Counted from the first letter of the stretch, positions 43,111-51,725 are shown. The stretch: 64,000 nucleotides of DNA from Pontibacter akesuensis (GCF_001611675.1 NZ_CP014766.1:2046001-2110000), one strand, 5' to 3'. Translations and numbers: made by a program. The notes: generated by a model not told the origin, from the sequence alone.

Positions 43111-44157
43111 ATGAAGAAACTGTTCTCTTTTCTGAAGTATGCCCTGCTACTGGGTGTATCTGCATTTTTGATGTGGTACGCGCTAAAGGAGCTGGATTTT
43201 CAGCAAATGTGGGCAGAGCTTAAAAGCGCCGAGTACGGTTGGGTGATGGTGTCGCTGGTGATGGGCGTGCTGGCGTACCTGAGCCGCGCCATGCGCTGGC
43301 AGATGCAAATCAGGCCGACCGGCTACAATCCTCCGCTTCGGAATACTTACAATGCCATGATGGTGGGCTATGTGGCTAACCTGGTGTTGCCGCGCATGGG
43401 CGAGGTGGTGCGTTGCACCATGCTGCGCCGCTCCGATGGACTGCCTGTTAACACGGGCTTCGGAACGGTGATAGCCGAGCGCATCATCGACATGCTCATG
43501 CTGCTGCTGGTAATAGGGCTTACTTTCCTGGTCGAGTTTGGCCGCATCCACGATTTTTTCCTCAACCTCTTCACCGACAAGTACACCAACCTGGAGCAAA
43601 GCGTAAATACGTTTTACTGGCTGCTGTTGGCACTGCTGGTTTTTACGGTGGTGCTGGTGGTGGTGGCGCTGCGCTATCTAAGCCGACTGCGCAAGAACAC
43701 CTTTTTTCAGAAAGCGGTGAGCTTTGTGCGGGGCATGCTTAAAGGCGTTTTCAGCATTACTAAGTTAGAGAATAAAGCAGCTTTCTGGGGGCATACCCTG
43801 TTTGTTTGGTTGATGTACTACAGCATGACACTGGTTGTGTTTTACGCCTTGCCGGCCACGGCTGGCTTAGGGTGGGGCGCTGCCCTTTCGGTGCTGCTGG
43901 CCGGAACGCTGGGTATGGCGGCGCCGGTGCAGGGAGGCATAGGCGTGTACCACCTGATGGTACAGGCAACACTGCTGCTGTACGGCGTGCCGGCAGAGTC
44001 TGGTATGGCCTACGCATTGCTGGCGCATACGTCGCAAACGCTTTTGGTAGTTGTAATGGGAGTGATTAGTTTTATGGCAGGTATGCTGCAGCGCCCGGAG
44101 CAGGGCGCGACGCAGCCAATCCATACAAACGCACGATCCCATGAACTCAAAAGATAA
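43111..44157 (+). CDS. UPF0104/LPG-flippase-like membrane protein
   Basis: 348 residues with about eight transmembrane helices. The lysylphosphatidylglycerol-synthase transmembrane family pattern is visible: SRAMRWQMQIRPTGY, YNAMMVGYVANLVLPRMGEVVRC, VIAERIIDMLMLL and AAPVQGGIGVYHLMVQATLLLYG. Relatives move lipids across the membrane; the substrate here is unknown. Its end overlaps rfaE2 by 17 bases. Confidence 0.85.
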   Translation: MKKLFSFLKYALLLGVSAFLMWYALKELDFQQMWAELKSAEYGWVMVSLVMGVLAYLSRAMRWQMQIRPTGYNPPLRNTYNAMMVGYVANLVLPRMGEVVRCTMLRRSDGLPVNTGFGTVIAERIIDMLMLLLVIGLTFLVEFGRIHDFFLNLFTDKYTNLEQSVNTFYWLLLALLVFTVVLVVVALRYLSRLRKNTFFQKAVSFVRGMLKGVFSITKLENKAAFWGHTLFVWLMYYSMTLVVFYALPATAGLGWGAALSVLLAGTLGMAAPVQGGIGVYHLMVQATLLLYGVPAESGMAYALLAHTSQTLLVVVMGVISFMAGMLQRPEQGATQPIHTNARSHELKR

Positions 44158-44629
44158 GATCTACTCCCTTCCGCAACTGCAGGAGCAGGTGCAACGCTGG
44201 CGCGACCAAGGCCAGAAAATCGTTTTCACCAACGGCTGCTTCGACCTGCTGCATCTGGGCCACGTCGATTACCTGGAGAAGGCCCGTCAACTGGGCAACA
44301 AACTGGTGCTTGGCCTGAACACCGACAACTCCATCAGCCGTATAAAAGGACCGAGCCGGCCACTGCAAGACGAAATGTCACGGGCACGCATTATGGCATC
44401 CCTTTTGTTTATAGATGCAGTAGTGCTCTTCGATGAAGATACACCGCTAAACCTGATCACTGCGCTGCAACCGGACATACTGGTAAAAGGCGATGATTAC
44501 GCGGTAGATCAGATTGTGGGGCACGAGGTAGTGGAGGCACGCGGGGGCGAGGTGAAAACTGTTCCGCTCGTAAAAGGTTACTCTACTACCAACATCGTAA
44601 AAAGGATAGAGAATTCAATTAAGTCTTAA
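44141..44629 (+). CDS. rfaE2: D-glycero-beta-D-manno-heptose 1-phosphate adenylyltransferase
   Basis: 162 residues. Nucleotidyltransferase activating heptose-1-phosphate to ADP-heptose for the LPS inner core (the C-terminal half of HldE as a separate protein). Visible: FTNGCFDLLHLGHVDYLE (HxGH), VLGLNTDNSISRIKGPSRP, DILVKGDDYAVDQIVG and KGYSTTNIVKRI. The start lies within the flippase-like gene, so translation is probably coupled. Confidence 0.94.
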   Translation: MNSKDKIYSLPQLQEQVQRWRDQGQKIVFTNGCFDLLHLGHVDYLEKARQLGNKLVLGLNTDNSISRIKGPSRPLQDEMSRARIMASLLFIDAVVLFDEDTPLNLITALQPDILVKGDDYAVDQIVGHEVVEARGGEVKTVPLVKGYSTTNIVKRIENSIKS

Positions 44630-44650
44630 CAAGAGCAAGTATAAAAAACA

Positions 44651-45328
44651 ATGGGTATATACATTATCGTTATCGCGTTTATGCTTTTGAGTATGGGTGT
44701 AAGTGCCCGTTTGAAAAGCAAGTTCAAGAAGTACTCCCAGACGCCGCTAAGCTCTGGCCTGACGGGCCGTGAGGTGGCGGAGATGATGCTGCATGACAAC
44801 GGCATTACGGATGTGAAGGTGATGTCGGTGGCGGGCCGCCTGACAGACCACTACAACCCGGCTGACAAAACCGTGAACCTAAGTGAGTATGTGTACGAGG
44901 CGCGCAGCGCCGCCGCCGCCGCCGTGGCTGCCCACGAGTGCGGCCACGCCGTGCAGCACGCCAAGGCGTACAGCTTCCTGAAGTTTCGCTCGGCCATGGT
45001 GCCTGCGCTAAGCATCGCCTCGCGTTACATGCAGTGGATTATCCTGATCGGTATCTTCATGCTGCAGACAACGCCTGTTCCGTTAACAATAGGTGTAGCG
45101 CTGTTCGGCCTGACCACGCTCTTCAGCTTCATTACGCTGCCGGTGGAGTTTGACGCCAGCAAGCGTGCCCTGGCTTGGATTGACGAGCGGGGCATTGTAA
45201 CGTCGCAGGAGCATGGCATGGCAAAGGACGCCTTGAAATGGGCTGCCTTAACCTATGTGGTGGCGGCTTTGGGCTCACTGGCTACGCTGTTGTACTACGT
45301 GTCGTTGCTGATGGGCCGCCGCGACTAG
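44651..45328 (+). CDS. YugP-family zinc metallopeptidase (membrane)
   Basis: 225 residues. An N-terminal helix, then the neutral-zinc-metallopeptidase motif HECGH (His95, Glu96, His99) followed by AVQHAKAY, two or three helices (VPALSIASRYMQWIILIGIFML, TIGVALFGLTTLFSFITLPVEFDASKRAL) and a last helix. The later EFDAS Glu is the probable third ligand. Function unknown, probably membrane-protein quality control. 21 bases after rfaE2. Confidence 0.9.
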   Translation: MGIYIIVIAFMLLSMGVSARLKSKFKKYSQTPLSSGLTGREVAEMMLHDNGITDVKVMSVAGRLTDHYNPADKTVNLSEYVYEARSAAAAAVAAHECGHAVQHAKAYSFLKFRSAMVPALSIASRYMQWIILIGIFMLQTTPVPLTIGVALFGLTTLFSFITLPVEFDASKRALAWIDERGIVTSQEHGMAKDALKWAALTYVVAALGSLATLLYYVSLLMGRRD

Positions 45329-45358
45329 TGCCGGTGTATTATCCTGAGATGAAGCTAT

Positions 45359-45396
45359 AAAAAGCGCCGCCTGCAGCTGCAGGCGGCGCTTTTTGA
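45359..45396 (+). terminator. Terminator after YugP gene
   Basis: 36-base perfect palindrome (AAAAAGCGCCGCCTGCAG and its complement) that would fold into a ~14-bp GC-rich stem with a small loop, ending in T residues. Closes the panC-to-YugP run. Confidence 0.9.
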
Positions 45397-45402
45397 ATTT
45401 CA

Positions 45403-45410
45403 TAATTTTG
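45403..45410 (+). promoter_or_regulatory. Candidate -7 box upstream of the acyl-CoA dehydrogenase gene
   Basis: Perfect TAATTTTG, ~45 bases before the ATG; no -33 element because the preceding bases are the terminator stem. Confidence 0.35.
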
Positions 45411-45454
45411 CACTCAATTAATTTTAGTTAAATCTTTCCTATAGATAAACACGC

Positions 45455-46594
45455 ATGAATTTTCAACTAACTGAGGAACATCTGGCCGTACAGGCTGCCG
45501 CCCGTGATTTTGCACAAACAGAGCTTTTGCCCGGCGTAATAGAGCGCGATGAGCACCAGAAGTTCCCTGCCGAGCAAATCAAGAAAATGGGTGAGCTGGG
45601 CTTTATGGGTATGATGGTAGACCCGAAGTATGGCGGCGGCGGCATGGACACCGTTTCCTATGTACTGGCGATGGAGGAAATCTCTAAGGTGGATGCCTCT
45701 GCCTCTGTGGTGATGTCGGTAAACAACTCGCTGGTGTGCTGGGGCCTGGAGCATTTCGGCACGGAAGAGCAAAAGCAGAAGTACCTGACAAAGCTGGCGA
45801 CCGGTGAAATAATCGGTGCGTTCTGCCTGTCAGAGCCCGAAGCCGGATCTGACGCGACCTCACAGCGCACCCTGGCCGAAGACAAAGGCGATTACTACCT
45901 GCTGAACGGCACCAAAAACTGGATCACGAATGGCAGCACGGCATCGGTATACCTGGTAATTGCCCAGACCGACGTGGAGAAAGGCCACCGCGGCATCAAT
46001 GCCCTGATTGTGGAGCGTGGCATGGAGGGTTTTGAAATAGGATTGAAGGAGAACAAACTCGGCATCCGCGGCTCTGACACGCACTCGCTTATGTTCACGG
46101 ACGTGAAGGTGCCGAAGGAGAACAGAATCGGCGAGGACGGCTTTGGCTTTAAGTTTGCCATGCAGACGCTTGCCGGTGGGCGTATCGGTATTGCCTCTCA
46201 GGCATTGGGAATTGCCTCCGGTGCCATGGAGCTTGCCCTGAAGTACTCAAAAGAGCGCAAGGCATTTGGTGTGGAGATTGCAAAGCACCAGGCAATACAG
46301 TTTAAACTGGCCGACATGGCTACCAACATCGAGGCCGCCCGTATGCTTTGCCTGCAGGCAGCTTACCACAAAGACCAGCACATGGATTACACCAGATCCG
46401 GGGCAATGGCTAAGCTATATGCCTCTAAGGTGGCCATGGAAACGACTGTGGAAGCAGTGCAAATTCACGGCGGTTACGGATTCGTAAAAGAGTACCATGT
46501 AGAGCGTTTGATGCGCGATGCCAAGATCACACAGATCTATGAGGGAACATCAGAGATACAAAAAATAGTAATTTCGAGAGATTTGCTTAAGTAA
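45455..46594 (+). CDS. Acyl-CoA dehydrogenase
   Basis: 379 residues; a FAD enzyme introducing the trans-2 double bond in fatty acyl-CoA during beta-oxidation or branched-chain breakdown. Visible: AFCLSEPEAGSDATSQRT, NGTKNWITNGSTASVYLV, LGIRGSDTHSLMFTDVKVPKENRIG, QIHGGYGFVKEYHVERLMRDAKITQIYEGTSEIQ (the Glu of YEGT is the usual catalytic base). Short/branched-chain type. Thiolase at 61443 could share the pathway. Confidence 0.95.
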   Translation: MNFQLTEEHLAVQAAARDFAQTELLPGVIERDEHQKFPAEQIKKMGELGFMGMMVDPKYGGGGMDTVSYVLAMEEISKVDASASVVMSVNNSLVCWGLEHFGTEEQKQKYLTKLATGEIIGAFCLSEPEAGSDATSQRTLAEDKGDYYLLNGTKNWITNGSTASVYLVIAQTDVEKGHRGINALIVERGMEGFEIGLKENKLGIRGSDTHSLMFTDVKVPKENRIGEDGFGFKFAMQTLAGGRIGIASQALGIASGAMELALKYSKERKAFGVEIAKHQAIQFKLADMATNIEAARMLCLQAAYHKDQHMDYTRSGAMAKLYASKVAMETTVEAVQIHGGYGFVKEYHVERLMRDAKITQIYEGTSEIQKIVISRDLLK

Positions 46595-46675
46595 AATTGG
46601 CACTAATATCCTGTGGTTGTGTGTTTTAGCATATAGATAGTCTTTATTGAATTAAAATTTATTTTTCAAACGTAA

Positions 46676-46706
46676 TTTGAATTTTATAAAGATATCCTTA
46701 GCTTTA
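46676..46706 (+). promoter_or_regulatory. Candidate promoter for the AraC-type regulator
   Basis: TTTG at 46676-46679, 19-base spacer, TAGCTTTA at 46699-46706 (one mismatch to TAnnTTTG), in an AT-rich region. Leader of about 40 bases. Confidence 0.5.
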
Positions 46707-46753
46707 GGCCAAAATTAAAGGGATTTAGTATAAAAGTTAGTTGGTTAACACAC

Positions 46754-47680
46754 ATGGAAGATTACAATAAGATTATTGAATCGCTTGGGGTGCGATTCAT
46801 TAAAAGTAAAAATCTAGTGTTGCAACAGCCGTTTACGGTGCGCAACTACTATGATGTAGGCAATAATCTGATCCTGCTCCACAAGGGCAGCATCTTCTTT
46901 GGCGACGAGGAACAAATGGTAGAAGAAGGGGAACTTCTATTCGTTCCGGGTGGCCGAAGCACAAAGATTACCTACGGTCCGTCTAATGGTGGCAGATCCA
47001 TCACAAACGACGACCTGATCACGAACAGAGAGAAGTTCTACAGAAGCAATAACGATCTGGACCTGATTGGCGATGCGGAAGAGAGCCACAGCTATGTAAG
47101 TTTCGAGGCGAAGGTATTCGACTCGGTTAACTTCTTTGCTTCGCTTGACCTGCCCGCCTTCCTGATCTCTAACAACAACAAGCTCGCCAACCTGGTGATT
47201 AAAGTGGTGGAAGAGAACATGCAGGAACTGCCGGGCAAGGAGCGTTTGATCAACCTCTACACCGAGCAGATCGTGGTGGAGATTGTGCGCCACATTCTGA
47301 GAAACAGAATGTTTGTGGAGCAACTCGCTACAAACAGCACGTACTTTAAGGATCCGCGCCTCATCGACCTGTTCAACTACATTAAGGAGAATATCGGTGG
47401 CGACCTGTCAAACAAGGTGCTGTCGAATGTAGCCAATGTGTCGGAGGATTATGTAGGCCAGTACTTCAAAATGCTGACAGGCATCAACCCTCAGGATTAT
47501 ATTGAGTACCAGCGCATGGAGCGTGCGGTATTCCTGCTGCGCACAACCAAGAAAAGCATCCGCGAGATCGGTAAGGAAGTCGGTTACAAAGACACGGCTT
47601 ACTTCTGCCGCCGCTTTAAGATGATGTTCGGTATACCTGCCGGCAAGATGCGCCGCCGCGAATCAGCGACGAATATCTAA
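46754..47680 (+). CDS. AraC-family transcriptional regulator
   Basis: 308 residues. The N-terminal region (~1-110) looks like a cupin-type sensing domain (LVLQQPFTVRNYYDVGNNLILLHKGSIFF, EGELLFVPGG). The C-terminal ~95 residues hold the double helix-turn-helix: IKENIGGDLSNKVLSNVANVSEDYVGQYFKMLTG and KKSIREIGKEVGYKDTAYFCRRFKMMFG. Ligand and targets unknown. The last 18 bases overlap the convergent GGGPS gene. Confidence 0.9.
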   Translation: MEDYNKIIESLGVRFIKSKNLVLQQPFTVRNYYDVGNNLILLHKGSIFFGDEEQMVEEGELLFVPGGRSTKITYGPSNGGRSITNDDLITNREKFYRSNNDLDLIGDAEESHSYVSFEAKVFDSVNFFASLDLPAFLISNNNKLANLVIKVVEENMQELPGKERLINLYTEQIVVEIVRHILRNRMFVEQLATNSTYFKDPRLIDLFNYIKENIGGDLSNKVLSNVANVSEDYVGQYFKMLTGINPQDYIEYQRMERAVFLLRTTKKSIREIGKEVGYKDTAYFCRRFKMMFGIPAGKMRRRESATNI

Positions 47681-48430
47681 GGTTACGTTATACGAAGAGA
47701 CAAGGGAAGAGACCTCGGCCAGAAAGCCGGGGTTTTTTTCTATGTGGTTGCCAATCACGATCACGTCAGCGCCAGCCTCCAGTGCGATGGCTGCTTTTTC
47801 GGTGTTGTTGATGCCTCCGCCCACTACCAGAGGCAGGTCCACAGCTTCGCGCACGGCTGCAATCATTTCGGGTGCAATGGGTTTTTTAGCACCGCTGCCA
47901 CCATCCATATAAATGTACTGCAGGCCCAGCAACTCACCAGCCATGGCGGTGCAGGCGGCAATGGCCGGTTTGTCGTAAGGTATGGGCATAGTGCCGCTCA
48001 TGTAGGAGGCGGTCGTTTGCCTGCCGGTATCAACCAGCATATAGCCGGTAGGGTACACCTCGAGTCGGCTGGCCTTTAGCATGGGGGCCGACACTACGTG
48101 CTGGCCGATGAGAAAATCCGAATTGCGGCCGGAAATGAGGGAGAGCAGCAGAATACCGTCCGCCTGCGCGTCGATGTGCTGGCTGTTGCTCGGGAAAAGG
48201 ATAACGGGAATGGTACTGTGCGCCTTGAGCAGGTGGATAATTGCCGCCTGGTTCTGGGAGGTGACAAGGCTTCCGCCAACGAAGAAAAAGTCCACCGGGT
48301 GGGTTTCGCTAAGGGCAATAAGGTTCAGGCAGGAAGCCTCCGTCAGGTTGTCGGGGTCGAGCAGAACGGCAAAATACTTCCTGCCTGCACTATTGGGCTT
48401 TGTGTTTGCGTAAACGTGTTTAAAAGGCAT
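47663..48430 (-). CDS. Geranylgeranyl/heptaprenylglyceryl phosphate synthase-like
   Basis: 255 residues. A TIM-barrel prenyltransferase that joins a polyprenyl diphosphate to sn-glycerol-1-phosphate, the archaeal-style ether-lipid step. Visible: FAVLLDPDN, FFVGGSLVTSQN, PVILFPSNSQHID, the SGRN..FLIGQHVV segment, YIYMDGGSGAKKPI, VVGGGINNTEKA and VIVIGNHIEKNP. Bacteroidota members of this group exist; the in vivo product is not settled. Last gene of a minus-strand operon; its start overlaps the gene before by 11 bases. Confidence 0.9.
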   Translation of the reverse strand: MPFKHVYANTKPNSAGRKYFAVLLDPDNLTEASCLNLIALSETHPVDFFFVGGSLVTSQNQAAIIHLLKAHSTIPVILFPSNSQHIDAQADGILLLSLISGRNSDFLIGQHVVSAPMLKASRLEVYPTGYMLVDTGRQTTASYMSGTMPIPYDKPAIAACTAMAGELLGLQYIYMDGGSGAKKPIAPEMIAAVREAVDLPLVVGGGINNTEKAAIALEAGADVIVIGNHIEKNPGFLAEVSSLVSSYNVTLDIRR

Positions 48431-49019
48431 CCTTCTCCGGAACGATATACTCAGTTGTCTCTATTTCTGTGACCTCTACCACAGGCGTAGCTGCAATATC
48501 GTCATTTTCAGAGACACTCTGTAAGTAATCCTCCAGCTTTTTAGTTGCGTATACCACTACCAGCGCCAAGGCCTGTTGCTGCAGCGCCTTGCCCACGCTG
48601 GAGGTCAGAAAGCTGCCAGCCTTTTTTTTAGCGCTTTGCTGCTCTTCCCGCTGCTCCACCTGCTCGGTTGGCATGAAAAACTCATCGTCCTGCTGGTGGT
48701 AGATCACTGTTTTGTCGCGGGAGGCAGAGGCGCTCGCAATATGCATGTCCGACAGGTCGGCATCGTGCTTTTTGCCTCTCTTCTTGCGGTTTTTTTCCGC
48801 TTTAGATTTCTCCTTGTCCTTGCCGCCGCCCGAGAACATGCGCTTTACCAGCAGGCCCGCCAGCAGCACACCGCCGGCCATAGCCACTTTCTTGCCAATT
48901 TCCTGGCCCTGGCTTTTGATCTGGTCCACGTCGCCCATCAAGGCATTTTTATACTCTTCTTTTTGTCGTTCCAGGAACTCGCGTTCGTTGTCAAACAAAG
49001 GGTTGGTTAATTCGCTCAT
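48420..49019 (-). CDS. Hypothetical envelope protein downstream of holin-like gene
   Basis: 199 residues. A coiled N-terminal part (MSELTNPLFDNEREFLERQKEEYKNALMGD), one hydrophobic helix (KKVAMAGGVLLAGLLVKRMF), a Lys-rich linker, then a less polar segment (SSVGKALQQQALALVVVYATKKL) and an acidic tail. Translationally coupled to the holin-family gene by an ATGA overlap at 49016-49019. Unrecognised; conserved next to holin-3-6 proteins in relatives is my recollection, not something shown here. Confidence 0.68.
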   Translation of the reverse strand: MSELTNPLFDNEREFLERQKEEYKNALMGDVDQIKSQGQEIGKKVAMAGGVLLAGLLVKRMFSGGGKDKEKSKAEKNRKKRGKKHDADLSDMHIASASASRDKTVIYHQQDDEFFMPTEQVEQREEQQSAKKKAGSFLTSSVGKALQQQALALVVVYATKKLEDYLQSVSENDDIAATPVVEVTEIETTEYIVPEKDAF

Positions 49020-49396
49020 ACGTGTTTTTCTCGTTTGTCAGATTTATAGATGGTGTTGTCAAAAGCCTTATCGGCCACATTGTTGAATACCTTTTTATCA
49101 AGCCCTATTATAAGTATAATGAGAATGATCAGGTAGAAAAGCGCGATGATGCCGAAGCCCCAGAAGTGGCTGTCGAGGACATCGTTTAGCAGCAGGCCCA
49201 GGAAAATATTGAAGAAAATAAAGAACATGAAGCCAATCACGCCAAGCAGCACGCCGTGTATGGCACTTACAAAGACAGCTTTTAGCTTCTCTTGTATTTC
49301 CAATCGTATAATGTCTATGCGGGTATCAATGTACCCCATCATGTTCTCGATGATGTTGTTGCTGCGTTCGCTGTTTCCGTTATCTTGTAAGGCCAT
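49016..49396 (-). CDS. Phage-holin-family (holin 3_6) membrane protein
   Basis: 126 residues. Soluble amphipathic head (IIENMMGYIDTRIDIIRLEIQEKLKA), then two strong helices (VFVSAIHGVLLGVIGFMFFIFFNIFLGLLL and FWGFGIIALFYLIILIILIIGL) and a short basic tail. Chromosomal members of this family (YqjE-like) are not lysis proteins; no phage genes surround it. First gene of the operon with the 199-aa protein and GGGPS. Confidence 0.82.
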   Translation of the reverse strand: MALQDNGNSERSNNIIENMMGYIDTRIDIIRLEIQEKLKAVFVSAIHGVLLGVIGFMFFIFFNIFLGLLLNDVLDSHFWGFGIIALFYLIILIILIIGLDKKVFNNVADKAFDNTIYKSDKREKHV

Positions 49397-49553
49397 AGTT
49401 TTTGTTAGCTTTATTTTGATGCTTTTTTTGTATACGGGCGTAGTTATAAAAATATACGCAAAGTATATATGAATAAACCTGTAGTACGGAATTTGCTGTT
49501 TATTGTCGGGTTTTAGTTAAATTTAAAACTAACCATTTAGGATTTACCCCTGC

Positions 49554-50660
49554 TTGAGCGCTACTTATTACACTATACTTGGCATTAACCCCACGGCCTC
49601 GGCGCAGGAAGTGAAGGCGGCTTACAAGCGGCTCGCGCTGAAATACCACCCCGACCGCAACCCGGGGAACGCACACGCCGAAGAGCTGTTCAAACTCGTG
49701 AACACCGCCAACCAAACCCTGTCTGATCCGGGCAAGCGGGCGCTCTACGACATGCGCCTGCAGTACCAGCGTGAGCAACAGCGAAGGGCTGTGTACCATC
49801 AGGCCCACTACGAGCAGAGCCAGCAGTACTACGGCACAAGGCAGCCCGCCGGCGTATCGGAGCGGTACTATAAGCCGAGGCAGCAGGTGCGCCACAACCG
49901 CTTCTCCCGCAAAGACTGGTACATCAGCGCTGCTTTTGTGGGTGGCATACTGCTGTTCAGCCTCCTGTTGAAAACAGTGATGGACCACGTGTCAGGCGAA
50001 GACAAGTATAAAACCGCCCTGGCCTATATGGCGGACGGGAAGTACAGCAGTGCGCATACCTTGCTGAGCGATGCGATACACTTCATACCGGACCATGCCG
50101 GCGCCTACGAGGCCCGTGCCTCCATTAACCTGGAGGTAAACGAGAATTATGAGCAGGCGCTGCGTGACCTGAACCAGAGCATAGCCCTGCAGGAAAAGCC
50201 ACCGGCGCACCTGTTTTACATGCGGGGGCGCAGCTACAAAAACCTGGAGCAGTACGGGCAGGCAGAGCACGACCTGACCACCGCTCTGCGCCTGAACCCC
50301 ACCCTTTGGCTGGCCTATCTGAAGCGGGGGGAGGTGCGCCTTTTTTACCTGCAAAAGCAGGAGGCCGCCATCGCAGACCTGACTAAGTTTCTGAGCCAGA
50401 GTAGCCCCGGAGAACTACGGGTGGAGGCGCTTACCTACCGCGGGTTCGCCTATTACAGGCAGGGGCAGAGCAAGAAATCGGAGCAGGATTACCGGGCGGC
50501 GCTTGCCGAAGACAAAGACAACGGGCGGCTCTACTACCTGCTGGGGCGTACTGAAATGGAACTGCAGCAGCAACCGGATTCCGCCTGTGCGCACTTTTCG
50601 CAGGCCTACCAGCTTGGTTATTCTGCCGCCTTGCAAGAGCTGCGCACCAACTGCCCGTAA
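49554..50660 (+). CDS. J-domain protein with transmembrane helix and TPR repeats
   Basis: 368 residues starting at TTG (MSATYYTILGINPTAS). The J domain (residues 3-65) has the HPD motif at 32-34, so it should stimulate a DnaK-type chaperone. A basic spacer follows, then one transmembrane helix (~123-142, WYISAAFVGGILLFSLLL) and about five TPR units in the C-terminal half (e.g. YKTALAYMADGKYSSAHTLL, AYLKRGEVRLF, YYLLGRTEMEL). Probably a membrane-bound DnaK co-chaperone with a scaffolding domain. Two AAGTATAA words overlap and follow its stop region. Confidence 0.9.
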   Translation: MSATYYTILGINPTASAQEVKAAYKRLALKYHPDRNPGNAHAEELFKLVNTANQTLSDPGKRALYDMRLQYQREQQRRAVYHQAHYEQSQQYYGTRQPAGVSERYYKPRQQVRHNRFSRKDWYISAAFVGGILLFSLLLKTVMDHVSGEDKYKTALAYMADGKYSSAHTLLSDAIHFIPDHAGAYEARASINLEVNENYEQALRDLNQSIALQEKPPAHLFYMRGRSYKNLEQYGQAEHDLTTALRLNPTLWLAYLKRGEVRLFYLQKQEAAIADLTKFLSQSSPGELRVEALTYRGFAYYRQGQSKKSEQDYRAALAEDKDNGRLYYLLGRTEMELQQQPDSACAHFSQAYQLGYSAALQELRTNCP

Positions 50661-50716
50661 GTATAAGCTGAAAAAAAATACTTTGCGGCCTGTGTAAGTT
50701 ACTTAAACGCTGAAGA

Positions 50717-50804
50717 TGCACCAATGTAGGTCCGCAGCAGGGGGTGAATCCCGCTCTAGAGCAGCGCCTAAATGGCACTGGTGCAAAGCCTACAAAGCGG
50801 TGCT
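50717..50804 (+). other. Possibly structured intergenic sequence (interleaved helices)
   Basis: TGCACCA (50717-50723) pairs with TGGTGCA (50779-50785), and TGTAGG (50725-50730) pairs with CCTACA (50789-50794). The helices interleave, as in an H-type pseudoknot. Between them lie GGG/CCC and CGCT/AGCG hairpins, and GGTGCAAAGCC resembles a cobalamin-riboswitch core box. No B12 gene is near. Weak, see findings. Confidence 0.3.
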
Positions 50805-50848
50805 CCCAAGTATGGCATTGCCTCATCAAGTATAAATTGATGGCTAAT

Positions 50849-51175
50849 TTAAAAGCCCAGGACGTGCTGCCGGTAACAGTCCAGCCAGTCAAGTATGATG
50901 TGGATGACAAGGCCGAGCCCTATTAGTCTTGTTTTGGGGATAAAGGCCAGCAGAATGTACAGTGGAATTAGCCAGTAGGCGTGCAGCAGGTGGTAACCGA
51001 CACTGCACCGGTTGGGGTCCAGAATGCGGTCAGCCAAAAGATGATCCAGGTCTATAAGTAAGCCGGCCAGCATAAGCAGGGTTGCCCGCCTGAACTCGGC
51101 CCGGAAGAAAAACCAGGCAACCGCCAAAGGCACCAGTAGGTGCAGAAAGAGGTGAAGTGCAAATCCAAGGTTCAT
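50849..51175 (-). CDS. DUF6122 family membrane protein
   Basis: 108 residues from MNLGFALHLFLHLLVPLAVAWFF; a longer frame to 51226 adds a non-family head. Four short helices with the family motif FRRATLLMLAGLLIDLDHLLADRILDPNRCSVGYHLLHAYW and IGLGLVIHIILDWLDC. The LDLDH/HxxxxxH histidines recall metal-dependent membrane hydrolase relatives, but function is unknown. Ends after the structured region. Confidence 0.88.
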   Translation of the reverse strand: MNLGFALHLFLHLLVPLAVAWFFFRAEFRRATLLMLAGLLIDLDHLLADRILDPNRCSVGYHLLHAYWLIPLYILLAFIPKTRLIGLGLVIHIILDWLDCYRQHVLGF

Positions 51176-51619
51176 GCTTGATGCAGTTTTTAAAGCTTTT
51201 GATGAGGTGCCGCCCCATACGCACACAGCCCAACAACAGAAGTATATGCTATCCGTGCTGCATGCTGAACAGGCTTGAACAGCAGGCCCATTGTCAAGTG
51301 TTTTGCCTATACGTAATTTCTTCGGCAGCGGCGCCCGAGGTTTCTGGCAAGCAGCTGTCCCCTTTCGCTGAAGTAAGCGTTCACGAGGTGCGGCGCCTGC
51401 AATGTATGCCTTTGTTGCTTCTTTAGAGTTGCGCGGCTATGTTCTGCAGATTTCTGAAGGTGCTGTTGAGGTTCTGGTAAGTGCATGCCCGGAAAAGGAA
51501 GGCAACAGACCCGCCGGGCAGCCCGTTAAATGAGCGGCAGCGCTTAAAGGGAGGGCATGTTCTGGACTAACAAAACACTTTGCAGGCTGTTAAATGCAGG
51601 AGTAAAGGGGTGTAAAACA
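51176..51619 (+). other. 444-base region without a recognised gene
   Basis: Between the DUF6122 start and tRNA-Phe. Frames of up to 89 codons exist (51157-51426 +), but their composition is not protein-like. A GCCCGG/CCGGGC hairpin lies near 51487-51513. AAGTATATG occurs at 51240. No RNA gene recognised; SRP and RNase P RNA patterns were looked for and not matched. Confidence 0.4.
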
Positions 51620-51621
51620 GA

Positions 51622-51651
51622 AAACCCCCACGCTTTGGCATGAGGGTTTTT
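51622..51651 (-). terminator. Terminator after tRNA-Phe (minus strand)
   Basis: Imperfect stem AAAACCCTCATGC / GCGTGGGGGTTTT on the minus strand, directly 3' of the tRNA, with T residues after it. Confidence 0.7.
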
Positions 51652-51652
51652 G

Positions 51653-51725
51653 TGGTGATGATTGGAATCGAACCAACGACACAAGGATTTTCAGTCCTTT
51701 GCTCTACCAACTGAGCTACATCACC
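51653..51725 (-). tRNA. tRNA-Phe (GAA)
   Basis: 73 nt. Acceptor stem GGTGATG/CATCACC, D-arm TAGCTCAGTTGGTAGAGCA, anticodon arm GGACTGAAAATCC with anticodon GAA, T-arm GTTGGTTCGATTCCAAT, discriminator A. CCA is not encoded. Stands alone, with its own terminator. Confidence 0.97.

Noticed and set aside
50779..50804. Cobalamin riboswitch
   Set aside because: Only a single box-like word matches; the usual GGGAA and long paired core are absent and no B12 gene follows. Kept only as a weak structured-RNA finding.
51157..51426. 89-codon + strand frame before tRNA-Phe
   Set aside because: Overlaps the DUF6122 start region antisense, Cys/Arg/Leu-rich, no family resemblance.
51480..51560. SRP-RNA or RNase P RNA-like stretch (CCCGGAAAAGGAAGGCAACAG)
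   Set aside because: GGAA loop not closed by CC/GG as SRP domain IV requires, and RNase P core motifs are missing.
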